Shown here in pieces: positions 12,147-25,193 of a DNA stretch of 64,000 nt. The position numbers were made by a program, and so were the translations under genes. The notes under the pieces were generated by a model. That model was not told where the DNA came from and ran no database searches. It was given only the letters and a program-made list of their open reading frames with translations. Source of the DNA: Eutypella sp. D-1 (Eukaryota > Ascomycota > Sordariomycetes > Xylariales > Diatrypaceae); contig JAJTTP010000001.1 in assembly GCA_023313575.1 (NCBI GenBank), positions 248,001 through 312,000 on the forward strand. Reading direction: 5' to 3'. Positions within the stretch are counted from its first letter, which is position 1, and the number at the start of each line of letters is the position of its first letter.

Positions 12147-14602
12147 ATGGGTTCCATAGGGCAATACCAGGATTCCCATCAGCGCTCCACAGCCACCTAT
12201 CAACTTTCCATCCAGGATATCTTCGGGGGGCTTTCGCGGCAGGAACAACTCTACGCTCATCATCTGTCACAAGCTGCGTGGCATGGGGCCCGAATAATTC
12301 TACGTCAGACGTCACCAGAAGGAAATGATATCTTCGACTTCATTATTGAGTTGCACAAGGCTTGCCAAGGACAATGGAATCGGTTTATTGACGACTTCAA
12401 TGTCAAGGAAGAAGAGCTGAATAGCTTCCTGGACTATGCCGGCATGTTCATGTCAAAGATGAACAATTTCTGCGTTAGTTTCTGCCTAATGCGTAATAGC
12501 GATGAAATAATAGCTAACTTGCGTTGTAGGGAGAGGGCGACCGGAAAATTGTCCCTAATGTCTCAGCTGGTGTATTGCGCAAATTGGCTAGCATTTCAGA
12601 GGCTGCGACGACTATTCTGAAGAAGGCCATTGAGCCCATGCTATCCGCGACACCTACTACGCTGACACTCAAGCATTCGACATACTACCCCGGTAGCGTC
12701 AAAATCACTCTCGAAGAGATATCTGCAATTGCACGTGTCATGGAGGAGTTTGGTATTGAGCCTGAGAATACACGACTCCGTAAGGATATGGATGGGAATC
12801 AGATTGTATATGAGATCCTCCAAGCATCTTCTCAGACGAACGCCGAACTGAAGAAAAGCCTGAAAGGATCCGCCCAACCCATCGATGTTTTGCATAACTC
12901 AAAATCAAACCAAACACAGAGCGCAACTATCCGCCTACTTCGTGGTGACCATTTGGCAGAGATGACCAAAGTCTGTGAACATCTCTTGAAGGCGGTCCGC
13001 TTTTCTGCCAATGAAATTCAAACTAGATTCATCATGGACTACCTTGACAGCTTCAGGACTGGAAGCTTAGAGGCCTATCGGAGGTCTATGAAGAATTGGG
13101 TTGAAGACTGTTATCCGAGAGTTGAGAGTATCTTGGGATTCGTTGAGCCCTACAGAGACCCTTATGGGGCTAGATGTGAATGGAGAGGAGTTATCAGTAT
13201 TTCTGACCCCCAAGAAACGGCGAAATTGACTGCCCTCTTGAAGAACGCAACAAAATTCATTCAGACTCTCCCATGGGCTAAGGATGGGTGCAATGATGGC
13301 AAAGGCCCGTTTGAGAAGAATCATTTCAAGGCCCCTGACTTCTCCGTCGCTCATGGTAGGTTTTCTTTTTCTATATTCTTTTCTCGCAATCTCAGCTTTC
13401 TGAACTGACTGGTCTTGTTTTGTAGCACTTACCTTCGTTTGCAGCAATATCTGGGAGGCCTCGAACGTGCCAAATGTAAGTAGAACATAAGTGCCGCTTG
13501 ATTTCATACCAATAGATGCTTGCGCTATAGTACTGACTGCAATCTCGGCCCTCATAGTATAATGATATTCGTGAGATGCACGGCTTCAAGAACATCGTCT
13601 ATATTAACCGAATGAGCGCAAACGCGGACCCTAGCCGCCCGATTCACTGCGTGCACCCTTCTGAAGTGCAGAGATTTAGGGACCTCTACCCGATCACCCG
13701 CTTCATTGTAACCTCAATTCACGAGCTTCTAGGACACGGTACAGGAAAGCTCCTAGCAGAAACTTCGCCTGGCGTTTTCAACTTCGACTTCGAAGACAAG
13801 CCAATCAACTCACTGACTGGAGGACCAATCCAGTCATGGTATAAGCCTGAACAGACATGGACCAGCGTGTTCAAGAAGTTAGCATGTACTGTTGAAGAGT
13901 GTCGGGCAATGCTGATCTCCTACTACTTGGGAGAGGGGAAAGATATGCTCTGCAGGTATGGCTACAACGACATTACCGATATTACTGCTGATGAACGTAG
14001 GTAACACCCTCCACCAAATTCACTCGCATGAGACTAACATAGATAGTGATCTACAACATGTATCTATATATCGGGGTTGAAGGCCTGCGTGCACTGCAGG
14101 CTTTCAGTGTGGATGAACAAACATGGGGTAGTCCCCATGCTAATGTAAACACAGCGCCCCTAAGCCCGGTGGACCAAAGTTCCGAATGATAAATACTAAT
14201 CCTGTAAAATAGGCGAACTATGCTATCTTCAAATACCTATTGGAGGACGTTAAGGGACTCTTCGTGGTCAGCTGCGATCAATCTGCCCGCGAATTATATG
14301 TTCAGGTTTGTCGCACCAAGATACATTCAGAAGGCAAGGCCTCTATTGGACGTATGCTTCATAAAATTCACCTCTGGAGATGTACCGCCGATGTCGATGC
14401 TTGTAAAGCACTATACGAACCGTTAAGCACCGTACAGGGTGAGCACGAAATTTGGAGGCAAATTGTAATCTCCTGGCCTGATCCAGCGTGGAAGTTTGTG
14501 CAGGCAAACACGTTTTTGAAGGACAACGGGCAAGTAGGGATCAAGGTATACGAAGCGAGCAATCAGGGCATCATTGAGTCTTTTGCAGATCGGAATCTAT
14601 AA
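12147..14602 (+). CDS. DPP3: dipeptidyl-peptidase III (peptidase family M49)
   Basis: Zinc metallopeptidase that removes dipeptides from the N terminus of short peptides, normally cytosolic. Six exons: 12147-12473, 12530-13355, 13426-13475, 13558-13996, 14047-14144, 14213-14602. They sum to 709 aa, close to the family norm. The zinc motif HELLGH lies at about 456-461 and the third ligand motif EECRA at about 514-518. The usual last Glu of EECRAE is Met here, while the EE zinc-ligand pair is kept. A further His in WGSPHAN matches the conserved catalytic-site His of W-x-QAH in the animal enzymes; the join at 14144/14213 restores this motif. No signal peptide was seen. Divergence from the consensus suggests a paralogue rather than the strict housekeeping copy, but this is inference. 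Confidence 0.88.
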
Positions 14603-17257
14603 CTAATTAATCAGAACGATTCTTGGGCATGATAGAGATTGACGTTATTGGTCCAGACTAACCTGTTAGAAAACATGCTATACTGTGGAAGACAGAAGCC
14701 GAAGGGGCATTGCTAGTCTGTCTAGACCTGCCTAAGCACCTACTTAGAAAGGTAGTAGTGGTGGCGTCTTATCCATTACCCCTGACCCACTATCTAATGG
14801 CAAGAATTCTCCCAATCGAGGTACAATAAGCCATGCACTAGGTCAAACGTAGTTTAGTCAAGAATACTGGCGCCAATGTCCCCTATTCCAGAAGACCCAC
14901 CGTAAGAGGCTCAAACCATAGGCCACTTGGTCGGATACTTCTAAGTAATTCAGGCAAGACTATCAACTTTGTGCTATTATGGGAATGAGCCTTTCATTCT
15001 CGTTGATTTAATAAGAATATTCGACTTGACTATATGAAAGCCTAACTTCCAAGGCTATTTAAGTAGCGACCTTGAGCTACGACCTGATCGCCCTGTCGTT
15101 ATTCTGTTACCTGTGTGGCGACTAATATAGTTAAGAACTCGTAAACTATCTGTAGAAATTGAGTGAGTGCGGTCATGGACAATTCTGAATATCTCTCGAT
15201 TGAGTCTCTACATTGTTCCTCTCTCATTCTAATCTGCGGTGCGGCATTCATAGAGTTGCGGATCTTTACAAATTTCGTCCACTCACAACTTAAAACAATA
15301 ATGTGATACTTTCTACTAGCTACATTTACGATATGCATTGATAAGTTATTATATCCAACCATCCAATATTTGCTTCATAAACATGAGAGTTTACTAGAGG
15401 GGCCAGATGTATTCTATACACATAGGGCTATAGTAAATTGAACTTCAGATTAGTTTAACCTAATTGACTAGCCCCAACCATATGTCTAACCAGTTCGTCC
15501 GTCCACTGTATGAGATAGCGCAATTAGAAGCGACATCACAATAGATACATCGAATGATAGTCGGAGAATAGGGCGGCCGGCTTATATACCCCAGAACTAT
15601 ATTGGATACATGTGAAGTAGTAAACAAAGGTAATATCGCGTTTGCAAGATCGTAGCAACAGACATGTGGTGAGAATCAATATATTGAGAATGGATCAGTA
15701 GATCAGGGTTTGGGGGACCCCCCCTTACTTATATGCCTAAAAAATGTTCGGACCGAAGCTCACTGGTCGAATATGTCCGATCACCCCCCCCCCCCTTCCG
15801 AGTAGGAGCCCCACTTAAAGAGGCTCAACTGACTAAAACCTTGAGTGGGAACTGGTGTATGAATTAGGCATTTGGTGTTGTAACTCTGACCATGACAAGA
15901 TACAACAATGTAGGAGTTTTTCTGGACAAAATATGCCTAAAGTATTAAAACTTTTCTCGGGCACCCATGAATCTTTTAAAGCCAGACAGTATCAAGACTC
16001 GTTAATAAGTGAATGCCTTCCAGTGTACCACAGTATTGGAACCTTGTGGAGCTGGATAAGATGGTAGTTGTTCTGGCTTCGTTGCGTCTGTGAATGGGGA
16101 CAAATTAAGTTGTTGTTTCGATTTGGGTCTCATTCCAACGGATTGAAAAGGTTGACATGAGAATAAACACTGACAATAATGTATGTCGCTGGTCTCTGTC
16201 CCAAACTTGACTATTCCGTACCCAATGTGGCTCTTGCTGGTTCGTTTGGTTTCCTTGGTTCTTTCGACAAATCTACGTCCCATCTGGGCTGAACTGCGAC
16301 CATGCCGTGGTCACTATCACCGGCCTTTCGTAGAAAAGTACCTTCACGGATGTCTTGACGGCCCATAGGATTTAGGTCGGCGTGCCATTGCTTCCAAGGC
16401 TGAGGAAGCTTGGATTGTGCTTTTTCAGACGGCATGTTGACCTACTCGAGCTTTTCTTAATAGGTGGGACGTAGTATAGTAATAAAATGGGAATAAATCC
16501 ATACAATATATTTTGAAGCCTTGATACCATTCATCTTCCCAGGCTGTGCGGAAATGGTACCGTATATCTATTTAGCTTGGCTTATTTTCGCATTTTCACA
16601 GAGCAAAGCCCTTCGAATTAGTCCGAACAGTGTGTGGCTTATGATAGGCAAGGCTACCCCCCCAATCATCGCTGCCAATCGTTGATTATATGCAGCCTAT
16701 CACTTCGTTGTAACACACTGCCCCTTCACCGGTTATTTGTTGACGGGTACGAAACCCGACCGGTGGCGATACACAAGTATCTCTAAAGTACCTCGGGTTC
16801 ACCGCCCGATGCATATCAGCAATGTCGCCCATGACGCTCATCACGCTTACGGACCAAGCAAAAGTATGGTGTCATTGAACATATAATTATTATTGCCAGA
16901 GTTCCACTCGGCCTTTTATTCGCTTCCCTGAGTGACACAGAATATCATGGCTACATTATGATATCGCTTAATGGCCCCGGAATGAGAAAGTGCACTATAT
17001 CATGGTGTGTACTTTGCTTCTGAGAGCAATGTTGGAACCCGATGAGCTGCATCGACCCCTCAATTCCTGTTCAGACTCGCACCAATCAGTTCATAACTAG
17101 CTGTTGCTGTTGTCTCTATCGTAGATAGTATTAATGAAGTTTTCTCTTCCTAATCGCTCTTGGTGTATCACTTCCGTAGTTATCACTTTTAGAGGCATAG
17201 TATTATCCATCCTACTCTACACATTTACTCCTTTGTCGGATTTTGTCCTTGATAATT
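14603..17257. other. long intergenic region, mostly AT-rich
   Basis: This region of 2.65 kb holds no convincing gene. It has a C12 tract at 15784-15795 and many short ORFs without domain character. The only stretch with some protein-like look is the 16211-16435 minus ORF, listed separately. Confidence 0.5.
16211..16435 (-). CDS. possible small protein or gene fragment, unrecognised
   Basis: A 74-codon ORF starting at an ATG at 16435. It is hydrophilic and charged (for example HADLNPMGRQDIREG, then AGDSDHG), less repetitive than the chance ORFs around it. No partner exon, signal peptide or known domain could be assigned. It may be a decayed exon of a larger gene. Confidence 0.2.
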   Translation of the reverse strand: MPSEKAQSKLPQPWKQWHADLNPMGRQDIREGTFLRKAGDSDHGMVAVQPRWDVDLSKEPRKPNEPARATLGTE

Positions 17258-18442
17258 ATGGAGACCTATATCCGCTACATTAAACGTACTCCCATTCTTA
17301 CGGCAGAAAAAGGCTATTCTACCGACTTCCCTGTTGATCATGTGCCAGGAGCTAAGGAAACAAATCAAGAGTCTGATATGAGACCCGTAACAGTTACTCC
17401 CATTACTGATCCAAGCACCTGGGACATAGATACTCACGGCTTCTGCTTCATGAAAGCGCAAACCAAACTCGACTCCCGTGGTGCCTTTGAGCGCCGCCAG
17501 GAGGAGCAGGGCCCATACTGGGAGGAGATGATCGAACTGCTGCACCGGCGATTTCCAGGAAGATGGGGGAGAATCGAGGCCTTTGATTTTACCGTAAGTG
17601 TGGAATGAATTGTAAAATGTGATGGACCACCCATATGTTTGACGAGGAAGACGTTTATTGCACTACGATTATCGAGTACTGATAATTGATCTATGGTTCT
17701 TTCCCTATAGGTTCGGAAGCGGGATCCCGAGTTTCCCGACGAGGCAATGAACTATCGGACTGAATATGTGCCTCCAGCATTGACTGCACACTCCGATTAT
17801 TCGCGAGATGGAGGCTACCAGGTGCTCAGCTACTCGTTCCCTGGACAGGAGGAGTGGTTCAAGGACAGGAGGTTTGACCTTATCAAGTCAGTCAATTCCC
17901 GCTGCCACATTGTTCTATCTTGGAGTTCTTCCCCTGGAACTAGCTGTTATAAAATTCTTTCATCACATCTTTGCTAATCTGTGACTTTGTCAGTGTCTGG
18001 CGCCCGTTAAACAAAACTGACGATTGGCCTCTTGCCGTCTGCGACTATAATACCATTGACCAAGAGAACGACATCATTCCAACCGACTCCATCCGCCGGA
18101 ACATGGTAATTGAGGTCTCGCTGTTGCATCATAACGAGGCGCACAAATGGTACTATTTGGAGGATCATGATGTAGATGATTTGCTGGTGTTCAGGAATGT
18201 TGATTCTGAGGGAGAGTTGCCTCGTAAGTATAATAACGCTTGATATTGAGCATAGCAACGTACGCATAACAGGTCCTCGGATTGCAGTATAAACTTCACA
18301 TTAACAAGACCCCTTGAGTCACAAAAAATGTTTGAACTGACAACCTCGTCAAATAGGTGCTTTTCACGCAGCGGTCGCAAGACCAGGTAGTAAAGGGCCA
18401 CCACGGGAAAGCGTTGAAGTGAGAATGGCAGCATTTCATTAA
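17258..18442 (+). CDS. CmcJ/NvfI-family non-haem iron oxygenase
   Basis: Small oxygenase of the family that includes bacterial CmcJ and fungal AsaB/NvfI-type enzymes. These act as hydroxylases or desaturases in secondary metabolism and mostly depend on Fe(II) and 2-oxoglutarate. Four exons: 17258-17593, 17711-17886, 17994-18223, 18357-18442, giving 275 aa with consistent phases. The family's core motifs are present: the NVWRPL strand (about 171-176, rebuilt across intron 2), the WPLAVCDY segment, KWYYLEDHDVDDLLVF, a His-containing RAFHAAV, and PPRESVEVR close to the C terminus. The ATG at 17258 was chosen because upstream in-frame codons are not ATG. The gene stands alone on the plus strand, about 9 kb from the polyketide cluster, so membership in that cluster is only possible. 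Confidence 0.8.
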
Positions 18443-19216
18443 CTGAGCATGTAAGTGCAAAAGCTTTTCTCCATAGTTATATAATAATGACCTATATGTA
18501 TTATACTGCAGCCAATAGCCATAGTTAGGCTGGTAGCCTTAAAACCTGGCTTATCTCTTGGCATGTCGCTTCGATGGCACTCCTCAGTGGGGTGTTATGT
18601 AGCCTGTAGGAGGACGGCAATTTCTTGGGTGGCCGGTATGGCCTGAAAGTAAGCTATGATAAGAATGTACTAATTCTTCTAGAATTCAAGTTATAGGTGC
18701 GCTCAGCTATGACGTAGACCCATGATATACGTAATAGAACAGAAGACGATTTGCTCGTCTGCTATTTGTTACTACCAACCTGCAGATCAGCACTTTGACG
18801 GGGCGTCGTCGTCCTCGAGCATCAATTGCAGATCACTTTGAAAAGGGCAAAAGATGGACTACTTGAGATTTGAATAGGAACCAATCGTAGAGTTCATCGC
18901 CCCGTTCCTTCCGCCCGAGGCAGATTGATTGTAGGACTCAATAACCCTTCGGCGAAAGATAAAATGGCTATTTCATAAATGAATCTGATCTTCACGGTCG
19001 TCTCTCTGCTCTCATGGGTGTATTTTCGTATAACTTCCCTTCAAATGGCTGCAAAGGTAAGGATAGTGGCTTATAAACTTATAACAGACTTACAACACAA
19101 ACCTATAGCTATACACTCTGGTTGTTATTGTGTATACTAGCTGACGTGGAATTTCACAGACCTTGGCCTCTTTCACAAGACATAAATTAATATAACGAGC
19201 CATAAGGCTTACAAGG
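18443..19216. other. intergenic, no gene recognised
   Basis: Stop-rich sequence between two co-directional genes; I see nothing coding. Confidence 0.5.
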
Positions 19217-21313
19217 ATGACCGAGCTCGTCCTAGCAGGGCAGGCGAATGATGCCGTCAATCTGAGACACAGTGAAGAGGCGTCTTTTGAAAACGCACAC
19301 GATTCCGAGGAAACGATAGATGTGGAAGCTCAAACGTCAAAAGAGCTACATCGGAAGAGCACCATTATGTCGATCCTGGGTCTAAGTAGGAGCTGTCCTA
19401 CCGTAAGCGTTCGTCTATCCCTCTTCGTTGTTTTCATATATCCATAAAAATTGACTAATTCTTGATAATAACTAGGACAATGCCAATTACCGTTTAAGTG
19501 GTTTGCAAAAGAAGGATGTTCGTAGTGGTGTATTCTATTTAGTTCCCAAGCTCTGTACCTTGATCTTTAGGGATAACGCTAATTGCATCCACCACTACTA
19601 TTAGAGCCAAACTGCGATACGTTCCCGCGCCATCCTCTTTCTATTCAATCTCTCACCGGAGAATGTGTCCCGGTGGCCAGGAATTCATATATTCTGCGAG
19701 CACCTCGAACGAAATATGTTCCCGCAGCTGATGGGGCCTCACTTTAGAATTATCTGGGCCATCCTTGGCAAACCCCTCCCGATGATTTCCGAACCTGCAG
19801 AGGTATGGAATTGGTGTATAAAAGTCTTCGAGGTCTTCCAGAAACTCCATAGAGAAGAAGACAACGAGCCCAGCATCGAGTCCGCATATGATACCTTGGT
19901 ATCCGATTCGCAGAATATAAAAGGGAAAGAGAACAACATGATAATTGATCCTCAGCAAAAGTCATGGGTTGTGAAAGCAATATTCGCCGCTCTGTGCTGG
20001 ATATCAGCAACAATAACGCCGCTTGGCCTAGCCCCGGAATCTGAGGAGTCTCAAAGAATTCTGCACCAGGACGCTTCACGTAAATCATGGCCAAGGAATG
20101 CTCGCAGCATCTCGCTAGTAGCCAAGAACACGTACAGAACATACTCGTCCAAGGACCTGCGCCGACCCGTCAGCAAACTATTTTACGCCTTTAGGAGCCA
20201 CGGAAAACATATAAGCGAGAGTCAACATGGAAACGACGTACTTTATAGCACCACCAAGAGTGAGCGACAAACAACACAATATACTGGGCGTGATATATCG
20301 CAAATCCCAGCCCAGATCCAATTTGATGGGGCCGGAGGCGAGTGGGCGATCGATACATGCGATAACCACGTACTATATGAGTCAAACTTGAACTACTTCT
20401 CCCTCTTTACGATCGGAAGAGTCAAGCTGAAATGGGTCGACACTATTACAGCTCACCTTGCCTTTGACCGAATAACTCGAACACTGTCCGTATTCTGCTT
20501 CCCTTCGTTCTGTGCGGTACGTGCTATGGATGTGCAAGGAAATATCAAGGTGATATCCGAGTATGTTTCAGTCATCATCTCTATGTACTCTGTTAATAGA
20601 CTTCGCGCACTTTCGTCAATACTAAAATCTGTAATTAAATAAACAGTATAACAAGCCGCCTCCTACCACAGCCCTACTACACCGACGCTGCGCCAGATTC
20701 TGGTGGAATATATCGCGAAATACTGCTCTCTTATCGCCTCTTATTCGGCAAATCCAGCAAATCCCGCAAGCTCCTCACACAGATTCTATCAGCAAAATAT
20801 AACTCGCCTAAAAACCATTCTAGGTCAAGTCACATAGAAGGAGAAGCGACATCTCCAGCAGTCAATAATGCCACCAATTCACCGATGCCGACAATGACGA
20901 CGCCATTAGAAGCGATAGATCCCTTCCTCCTCGCATGCACCCTCCCGATTAGGAGATCAAGGTATAGAAATAGAATCATATCGTTTCTTTACCGGCCGGA
21001 AAGGCAGGAATCATTCCCGAGCAGCATATTTCCCGTGTCTGTGCTGGACCTGGATGATAACATCCAGGACTCGGATACATATTCCACACGGGATGACTTT
21101 CCAGTCTTTGGACAACGTCTTCTGGCTCTACAAATGTACAACATGAGACAACAACCAAGTAAGGTTATGGATCTTTGGCGTGATAGAAGGAGCCCACTCC
21201 AGTGGTATACATTCTGGGCTGTCCTCTGGGTTGGAGGGGTGTCGATCCTGCTCGCCTTCCTACAGTTATTGGTATCTATTGCGCAGACAGCCATTGCAGG
21301 AAGGGATGAGTAG
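19217..21313 (+). CDS. fungal-specific protein with C-terminal membrane segment, function unknown
   Basis: Modelled as four exons: 19217-19402, 19476-19529, 19605-20560, 20647-21313 (620 aa). The layout resembles fungal hypothetical proteins with a long soluble body (RSRAILFLFN; ERNMFPQLMGPHFRI) and, near the C terminus, LWRDRRSPLQWYTFW followed by a hydrophobic helix and a short tail. The reading frame across 19530-19604 is open except for one TAG at 19602. I explain this by a 75-bp phase-0 intron (gtattc...attag) with a CTAAT branch-like site at 19579-19583. If that intron is not spliced, the gene carries a nonsense codon. The function is not known and I do not guess one. The PLQWYTFW end suggests a membrane-associated protein. 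Confidence 0.6.
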
Positions 21314-22821
21314 AAGCGCAAAATTACGGACTGTCGCATTATTGTAACATGACTATCCGGGTCCATATCTTGTAATCGAAGAGTACTTGACACCTAAAAT
21401 TACTACAACCTTGTTATTACTGTACTACGTTCAACAAAATGAACATTCTTGCCGCTTGCAATTAAGGCGTTCAGCAGTTATAGCTATTACGGACATCCAA
21501 TATTATAATCTTAAGAGCACGGAGGCTCCATTTATAGCGGGATAGTAGCCTAATTTCCCTTTTATCCCTGCAGTCGTGTCCTAAGTATTTAGCGCTAGTA
21601 TCGAATATAGAATTCATCTTATTACTAAAAGCAGGGCAAGTTTTAAGCAGAATATAGTGGCCTACGTTATCGATTACTAGACGCTCCAAAGCGGATACAC
21701 GACGTGTTTGATACTAATAGCAAGAACAGTCATGGAATACGATAAAGAAACCAACAGTCCTTCGCAGCTACTGAGTGGCTTAAATGCATGGATTCGGGGT
21801 TGGTTGTAACTGCTATCAATCGCACTGGTGCTAACGTCCTGTTCTTGAGAATATATATTATCCGATAGAAACCTAGATGACTAATTACGGACACGGACAA
21901 GCTCGATGTTTATAAATCAGAAAAACACAGTTTGTACGACAGGTGGCGGTCACATCCACTTAATCTTGTATCTGTTATTTTCTTGGTTTTTATCGGATAG
22001 TATCACGGCCTGTTGAGCCTTACCTAGAATAGGGGTATTATAAAACGGGAAATCGGATATAGGCGATCACGTAAGCCGTATCTCCGGGGATCGGCAGGGT
22101 ATATATAGGGCCAGGGCACCCCCGTTCTGTAACTAAAAGATCGTTTTTCTCCTTTTATGCCAATTTACGATTCTCTTATATACTATCTTAAATCTATAGA
22201 CGTGACAGATAGACTGTGAGGGAACAGCCGTAAGGCATAGCCATTCGACCATAAAACCTAGAAAGATCAACAATTTTAACGTGTTACACGCTGGAAGCCA
22301 TATATCCGTACTTAAAGTTAGGAACGCTCCGGGGCCATGCCTTTACACTACCCCCCTCCCCTTTAGCTGCCGTGCTTAACTTTATTTATTTCTTCGAGAT
22401 TATACTCCTTATTACACGTATCTTATAGCCAGATCCAGGTCTCCTTGCGTGAAAAGTGAGTTGACCCCATTAATTATCTTAACACATGATCAAATAAGCC
22501 AGAAGTCTTACCATCGTCCACTCTGACTGTCACGGGGGGGGGGGGGTCTCCCGGCTTAGAATATCGTGTATTCATTTAATACTTCTATTTATTTGATAAT
22601 AATCGGTTATGGTCCTAAGGTCCTTGGGAAAAAAAGAAAAGGAAAAAGGAGAAGATTTTTTAACGATGGTTTCCCCGTACCGGAATTGATATACCCGTCC
22701 TTACAGTTACGTGACCACCAACAGGGATCGTTGCCAAGGTTTCGCCGTATAACACTGACCGCTGGTGATTATGACAAAAAAGATCCTTTTTAATACCCAA
22801 TGTATATTATGTTACCCTGCT
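21314..22821. other. intergenic, possibly decayed transposon sequence
   Basis: AT-rich and stop-dense. Around 21690-21860 a plus-strand frame reads as protein-like text interrupted by stops, which might be a mutated pogo-type transposase remnant, but this is weak. A G13 tract lies at 22534-22546. Confidence 0.3.
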
Positions 22822-24324
22822 TCAAGGCTCTTCTGACCATGGATATACCGTGCCTCCTTGATGTAAGCTCGATGCCCTTGACTCTGACCCTTCACGGGTA
22901 GTGATCATGATTTCTGTTGTCCGAAGTATTCCCATTTGTATCAGTCCAGCCACCCCGTGATCCTCGTCATGCAAATTATCCCTACTCATTTGCATTGATC
23001 GTTCTCGTTCGGCCAACCCTCCTTCTGCCGGTTCTGCTACCACACGATACTCCCCAGCAGGGTATTCTAGCCGATGTGGTTGAGGCCACTGATGCCGTCG
23101 ATCAGCCTCAGATATTGCCTTCTGCCCTGTGATCCGCTTCGTTCTTGCTCTTATCCACGTGTGGAACCGAGATGATGGTCTGCTGCGGAACGCAATAGGG
23201 ATAGCGGGTATACAGAATACTATTATGGCCGTCGTCGTTTCGATCAGGTCCCAAAGTAGGTAATGGGAGTATGAGTAAGTTTTATCGTCCGTGCGACTCA
23301 TATAAACTGCCACTACAAGTCGCGCGGCAGCACAACCACAGGGTCTGTACATAGAAATTCGTCTTGTTAGCGTCTACTGTGCTCTGGGAACTGTGAACGA
23401 AGAAAGTGACGCACATTATACCGACGGAAAATATGAAGGAAACTCCGACTTTCTGTTTAGTCGAAAGAGAAAGTCGCCAGATGACGCGGTGAGGAAGTAA
23501 TAGAATTAATACATTGAATAGAAGGTCCAATGCAGTAAGGCTAATGTTGAATGCGTCGAATTTGATGCACGTTCCTGGAACCCATCGCCGCCACATCTTG
23601 TCTCTTGGGATGCAAGACAGGTTGGTGACAATAATGACTGAGATATAAAAGAAAGAATTAACCCATATCATTACATGACAAGCCCAGTAGAAGAACGGGT
23701 TCTTCAAGCCCTGTGGTACCAGGATATGTGTCCACTCTAAAAGAATTGCCGCTTTGATGAACATCAAAGTAAGGCAGATGCAAACTGTTGAAGAAATAAA
23801 GGGCTGTGAAGAATTAGATGTGTTCGTTTCCAGGGGCTATTGTGAATGCGTACAGAGAGGAAGTCGTATAAGTCTTTCATCAGGAGGTGATATTGGTGGA
23901 CGAACAAGCCACTTCTGTGTGACATACTGGCGAACACACATATAGCAGCAATTTGGAATATCTGGTGGCCCAAGGTCAGTCCAATCAAACCACCGTCGTT
24001 CTGAAATACCATAGATGATTTACCAATGCCAAGACACCAATGTCTATTAGAGTGGACGTTAGTTGATTCAGTTGTTTTTAGAAATTCTTCATTCAACTCA
24101 CAATCCTCTAAGCTGACCTTCTTCATGCAAAAGGCCCTTGTATAGACCCGGAAGAAACAAAATATCAGCTCAATTGCCAAACAAGCGCCGATTGCTTCGA
24201 ATGCCACGTCATTCTGATTGGGTGGATTATCAAAGATGGGATTTGTGCCATTCGGAGGTGGCATGGCTGGTGAATTAAGTATTTGTTGTTCCATTTCAGG
24301 AGTAAGTTGGGCAGCCGATTCCAT
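22822..24324 (-). CDS. SAT4/rhodopsin-like (PTH11-related) seven-helix membrane protein
   Basis: Integral membrane protein of the fungal rhodopsin-domain (SAT4) superfamily, related to PTH11-type receptors. The N terminus starts at 24324 with the Pro-rich lead common in this group, then TM1 and the KVSLED motif. A phase join after LED gives YIGVLALVNHLWYF (TM2). An exon around 23990-23880 carries SGLFVHQYHL. After an intron of about 49 bp the frame continues with MFIKAAILLEWTHILVP and WRRWVPGTC. An intron at 23414-23345 restores GCAAARLVV, followed by the D-KTYSYS-LLW-E block and a final helix. A long hydrophilic tail ends at the stop at 22822. The small exons near 24000-24110 are uncertain. 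Ligand and role are unknown. Confidence 0.65.
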
Positions 24325-25193
24325 GGCGATAGGAGTAGACAGGACAAAGTCCTGCTTGCCGACAGTTAATGATATGTGGCACGGGAGTATGTTCAGTATA
24401 ATGGAAACAGTAATTCATATATTCTGTGTTTCAAGGAATTCTATGCGGGCTTGATTACCTTAAGAATTGAGGTGCCACCTATTTCTAAAACCCTGCAACC
24501 CTTCTTAAAAACCCACCGGTTTGGGGTGTTTGCCAGACTAGTAGGTTGAGGCTCCTGGCCTGACCAGTCCTACGAGGTGACTGCGCGTATATGCATTTTG
24601 CGCTTACGATACAAGAATTGTGAGATGTGGATAATCCAGGCGAGCTGTTCCTCCCCATTGGGAATTCAGCCAATGTGCATGGGGGAGGGGGGGGGGGGGG
24701 TTTGTGATACAACCGTGGGTTGCTTCAATACCTGCATGCGCATTCCTCCGTAGATGGGCTTCCCCCCTGTATCCCCAGGTTCGCAGAGGGTTGGTGTTCA
24801 CAAATGAAAATCTATCGGTGGTATGCAGCGCCACCTTGGCACATGAAGGAGTACCTAGGCCGTCCGGAGTTTTACGTACTATTGTACCGCTGCATTGGTT
24901 CACATTACCAAGACACATGTGCAAGACTTAATGTATAATTATGAGCCGGAGAAATCGAATGGCAATTAGGTAAGACCTTTAGAGAAGGATGATTATTCAT
25001 CACTTTTGTGACCGAAAAAATGACATGGCTAATAGCGATAGTAGATAGGGATCACCACGATTACAGCAGTGAATTCCTGGAGAACATCACACTTTACTCC
25101 ACGACAATACATAAATGATGACAGTCCCATACAATACGCTAAGGAGATGGGCTGTTTGAGCTTTGATGCAGGGAGGATATATTAGGTGAGAGC
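24325..25193. other. intergenic, homopolymer-containing
   Basis: No gene recognised. Minus ORFs at 24485-24924 overlap a G-rich tract (24681-24700) and have no domain signal. Confidence 0.4.

Noticed and set aside
21690..21870. Possible pogo-type transposase remnant
   Set aside because: Only a vague resemblance in one frame with stops; no DDE motif or inverted repeats could be shown.
24485..24924. Overlapping minus ORFs of 75 and 106 codons
   Set aside because: They run through a G-rich tract giving a Pro run and show no conserved pattern.
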